Position numbers and translations under genes: made by a program. Shown piece by piece: positions 5,301 through 5,911 of a stretch of 5,911 bases of DNA (positions within the stretch are counted from its first letter, which is position 1; every line of letters begins with the position of its first letter). This DNA comes from Methanomassiliicoccaceae archaeon (GTDB taxonomy: Archaea; Thermoplasmatota; Thermoplasmata; Methanomassiliicoccales; Methanomethylophilaceae). The stretch lies in NCBI GenBank assembly GCA_031260545.1, contig JAIRJQ010000103.1:1-5911 (forward strand), given 5' to 3'. The notes beneath the pieces were generated by a model. It saw nothing but the letters and a program-made list of their open reading frames with translations. It ran no database searches and had not been told where the DNA came from.

Positions 5301-5911
5301 TTGAATGACGTAAGGACGGAATGGCATGATTCCATTCTTTCCGTGAGCATGGAAGACCTGATACACAGATGGATGGACATAAGCGGAAGGAGATTGTTCG
5401 CCGGTAACGCAAAAAGGATGTTCATGTTCGAACTTGCCGAACATCTTAAAAATTCGTTCGTGACCTTTGACGGTGTACCGAACGCATTGCGTTATGTGGA
5501 GGACCACGGTACGCAGACCGAGCACGTAAAAAGATCGCTGGAAGCGGTGGACGTGCTGAGCGGCGGAACGTATGAACAATTAGGGGACGAATGCCGTTCC
5601 CTTGAGACGTTATATTTAGAAACACTGAAAAAAATAGAATCACTGAGATCGTACGGGGACCCGGACAAACTTTGCAGAAAGTATTCGGAGACGTCTGAAG
5701 TGCAAAGATACGCATCGGAGCTTGCATCCGCCGCCGGAAGATCTGAAAATGAACGTAAGGCCGTAGAATATCTTCTGGACACCGACATCTCCAAAATAAC
5801 AAAGAACGACGACATCAAAGAATGGAAGGAATTGAGTAAAAAATGGCTGAACAACATCAAAGGGTTCAAGAACGCCGTACAATGGAACAAATGCCGCAAA
5901 GAACTGGAAAA
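2337..5911 (+). CDS. Giant DUF4011-type helicase-like protein with lost catalytic residues, partial at the window end
   Basis: At least 1191 codons without a stop; the C-terminus is outside the window (family members often reach 1500-2000 residues). Residues 1-160 form a beta-rich N-terminal region. A transglutaminase-like domain follows at about 160-270 (GTSFDLTLLF at 212-221, GVWL at 244-247), then a polar linker, then DUF4011 from about 358 to 650 with RLLDLSFDNELL at 366-377 and NKTLLEKLK, VWNDL. The SF1 helicase start is at 655-669 (FILDCPSNSGRRRTI), then LYVSE at 684-688; the rest to 1191 is a long helical region. Family members pair this layout with helicase motifs and often a C-terminal nuclease, and are suspected to act on DNA in defence or repair. 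Here the transglutaminase Cys and His are Ser214 and Arg240, and Walker A GKS/T is Gly664-Arg665-Arg666. ATP use is therefore doubtful. The start follows GGAGG. Family identity is firm; function is not. Confidence 0.85.
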   Translation, partial: MGLRLDAAVSLAVGHATQDHIPVIKSLAISNDSDDIVENIRIIIRSEPQFSKTKAINVKSIGPREKAGIKNADVSLIPEFLSEVTERIDGHIVVSAEKGGRPIFENRYEIKILARNEWPGAAVPETAVKFVTQDDPEVLRVAANAAKFLDAWTGDAAIDRYVSGDRSKVRREVGAVYAAVQQFDIRRTETKDIMKNGCKVSSAEILIDRGSGTSFDLTLLFLSCAGSIGLNTVLVLTRKRAVAGVWLDDTTFPGSVQSDITSLMRAVRDGSLMLVDCDGVTSNNKMDIESSETSAKRLLLNESDFLSAVDVRRLRGTAPAQTKKLREKMTVEKKNVTAGSQAIHDPKGMARDDENELTKRELWEGRLLDLSFDNELLSMKMTHTLLPVMTNNLTALKDALSSGDEFDVLGKPAEWDNHILNEAPFELSRYIGRHEVLVEQEFRHRHLRSPYSERDVNRRLAKIHDICVTDKEKCENSVFIVLGLLKWFDTDGKIIYSPLILMPAETVMRSVNDTIRIRAKDDEAVINKTLLEKLKRTRDLDVSLDPLPSDRTGADTESVFEIMSDAIRAMDGWDIIKGAFIGVFRPERYDVWNDLRGRSASLFSNKLTKSLMEGRLTWPQDPVNDADLYKKMMLVFPAENEQLKVLKAASSGRTFILDCPSNSGRRRTISNIIANAVYQNKTVLYVSENDGTLRSMKRSLDDAGIGKFCLYLNSGSANKQKVLEHFRNVFDSASSSYVEDFSLRADGIEKMCTELSAPVRAIHKRTNMGRSIHELVIQYDSVRSEKIKNIDIPDALIDTITPDSAVRWEGMVKDLIAAGKALGHPSKNPLSDTGISEYDNKTGLRITERLKEWIAAAEDTEKASDLLVSSVAPDRMHGATELASLLISLNDLPKGMLGTDDLTAMNLRLHDLLKVLRRTFEMVSNISETLSPDTTEESIEILKKQREHIALTLERLDSVRLPINIGIIEAYMAELLSVENSMVRLFKLLNDVRTEWHDSILSVSMEDLIHRWMDISGRRLFAGNAKRMFMFELAEHLKNSFVTFDGVPNALRYVEDHGTQTEHVKRSLEAVDVLSGGTYEQLGDECRSLETLYLETLKKIESLRSYGDPDKLCRKYSETSEVQRYASELASAAGRSENERKAVEYLLDTDISKITKNDDIKEWKELSKKWLNNIKGFKNAVQWNKCRKELE

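Noticed and set aside
4466..5425. 319-codon minus-strand open frame
   Set aside because: It lies opposite the giant plus-strand gene, its product is Ser-rich with no recognisable domain, and no ribosome binding site was seen. It is a shadow of the plus-strand codon bias.
1..5911. CRISPR arrays, tRNA or rRNA genes, insertion sequences
   Set aside because: No regularly spaced repeats, cloverleaf sequence, transposase motif or terminal inverted repeats were seen on either strand.

Overview
This window looks like a piece of an archaeal genome. The best clue is an adjacent pair of genes for the two subunits of phosphomevalonate dehydratase (the aconitase-X family), an enzyme of the archaeal variant of the mevalonate pathway. 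Small Cys-rich DUF3795-type proteins, heavy use of ATA, AGA and AGG codons and intermediate GC also fit. Thermoplasmatota, possibly Methanomassiliicoccales, is my best guess, but this is inference: there is no rRNA or other marker here. The three stop codons at the ends of complete genes are TGA, TAA and TGA; none is TAG.

Left part (1-1933, minus strand). A DUF3795 Cys-rich protein (1933 to 1589) lies upstream of the phosphomevalonate dehydratase large subunit (1430 to 258). The small subunit starts at 261 in a 4-base ATGA overlap with the large-subunit stop. Its reading frame is broken after 68 codons by an in-frame TAA at 57-55. The same frame then continues to the window edge with family-like sequence, so this is either a nonsense mutation, a sequence error or readthrough in a gene expected to be essential.

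Middle (1934-2336). A small, very Cys-rich minus-strand gene (2264 to 2088, 58 aa, 11 Cys) sits here. It has a perfect 8-bp hairpin over its stop codon. A 72-base divergent intergenic region separates it from the large plus-strand gene; it holds an AT-rich promoter-like element and a perfect 14-base palindrome.

Right part (2337-5911, plus strand). One open reading frame of at least 1191 codons runs off the window end. It reads as a DUF4011-type giant SF1 helicase: an N-terminal region with a transglutaminase-like domain, then DUF4011, then the start of a helicase domain with a long helical insertion. Its catalytic signatures are missing: the transglutaminase Cys and His are Ser214 and Arg240, and the Walker A Lys-Ser/Thr is Arg665-Arg666. 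The frame is nevertheless intact over more than 3.5 kb. This selected-looking pseudo-enzyme is the most unusual thing in the window. Several long minus-strand ORFs opposite it are shadows.
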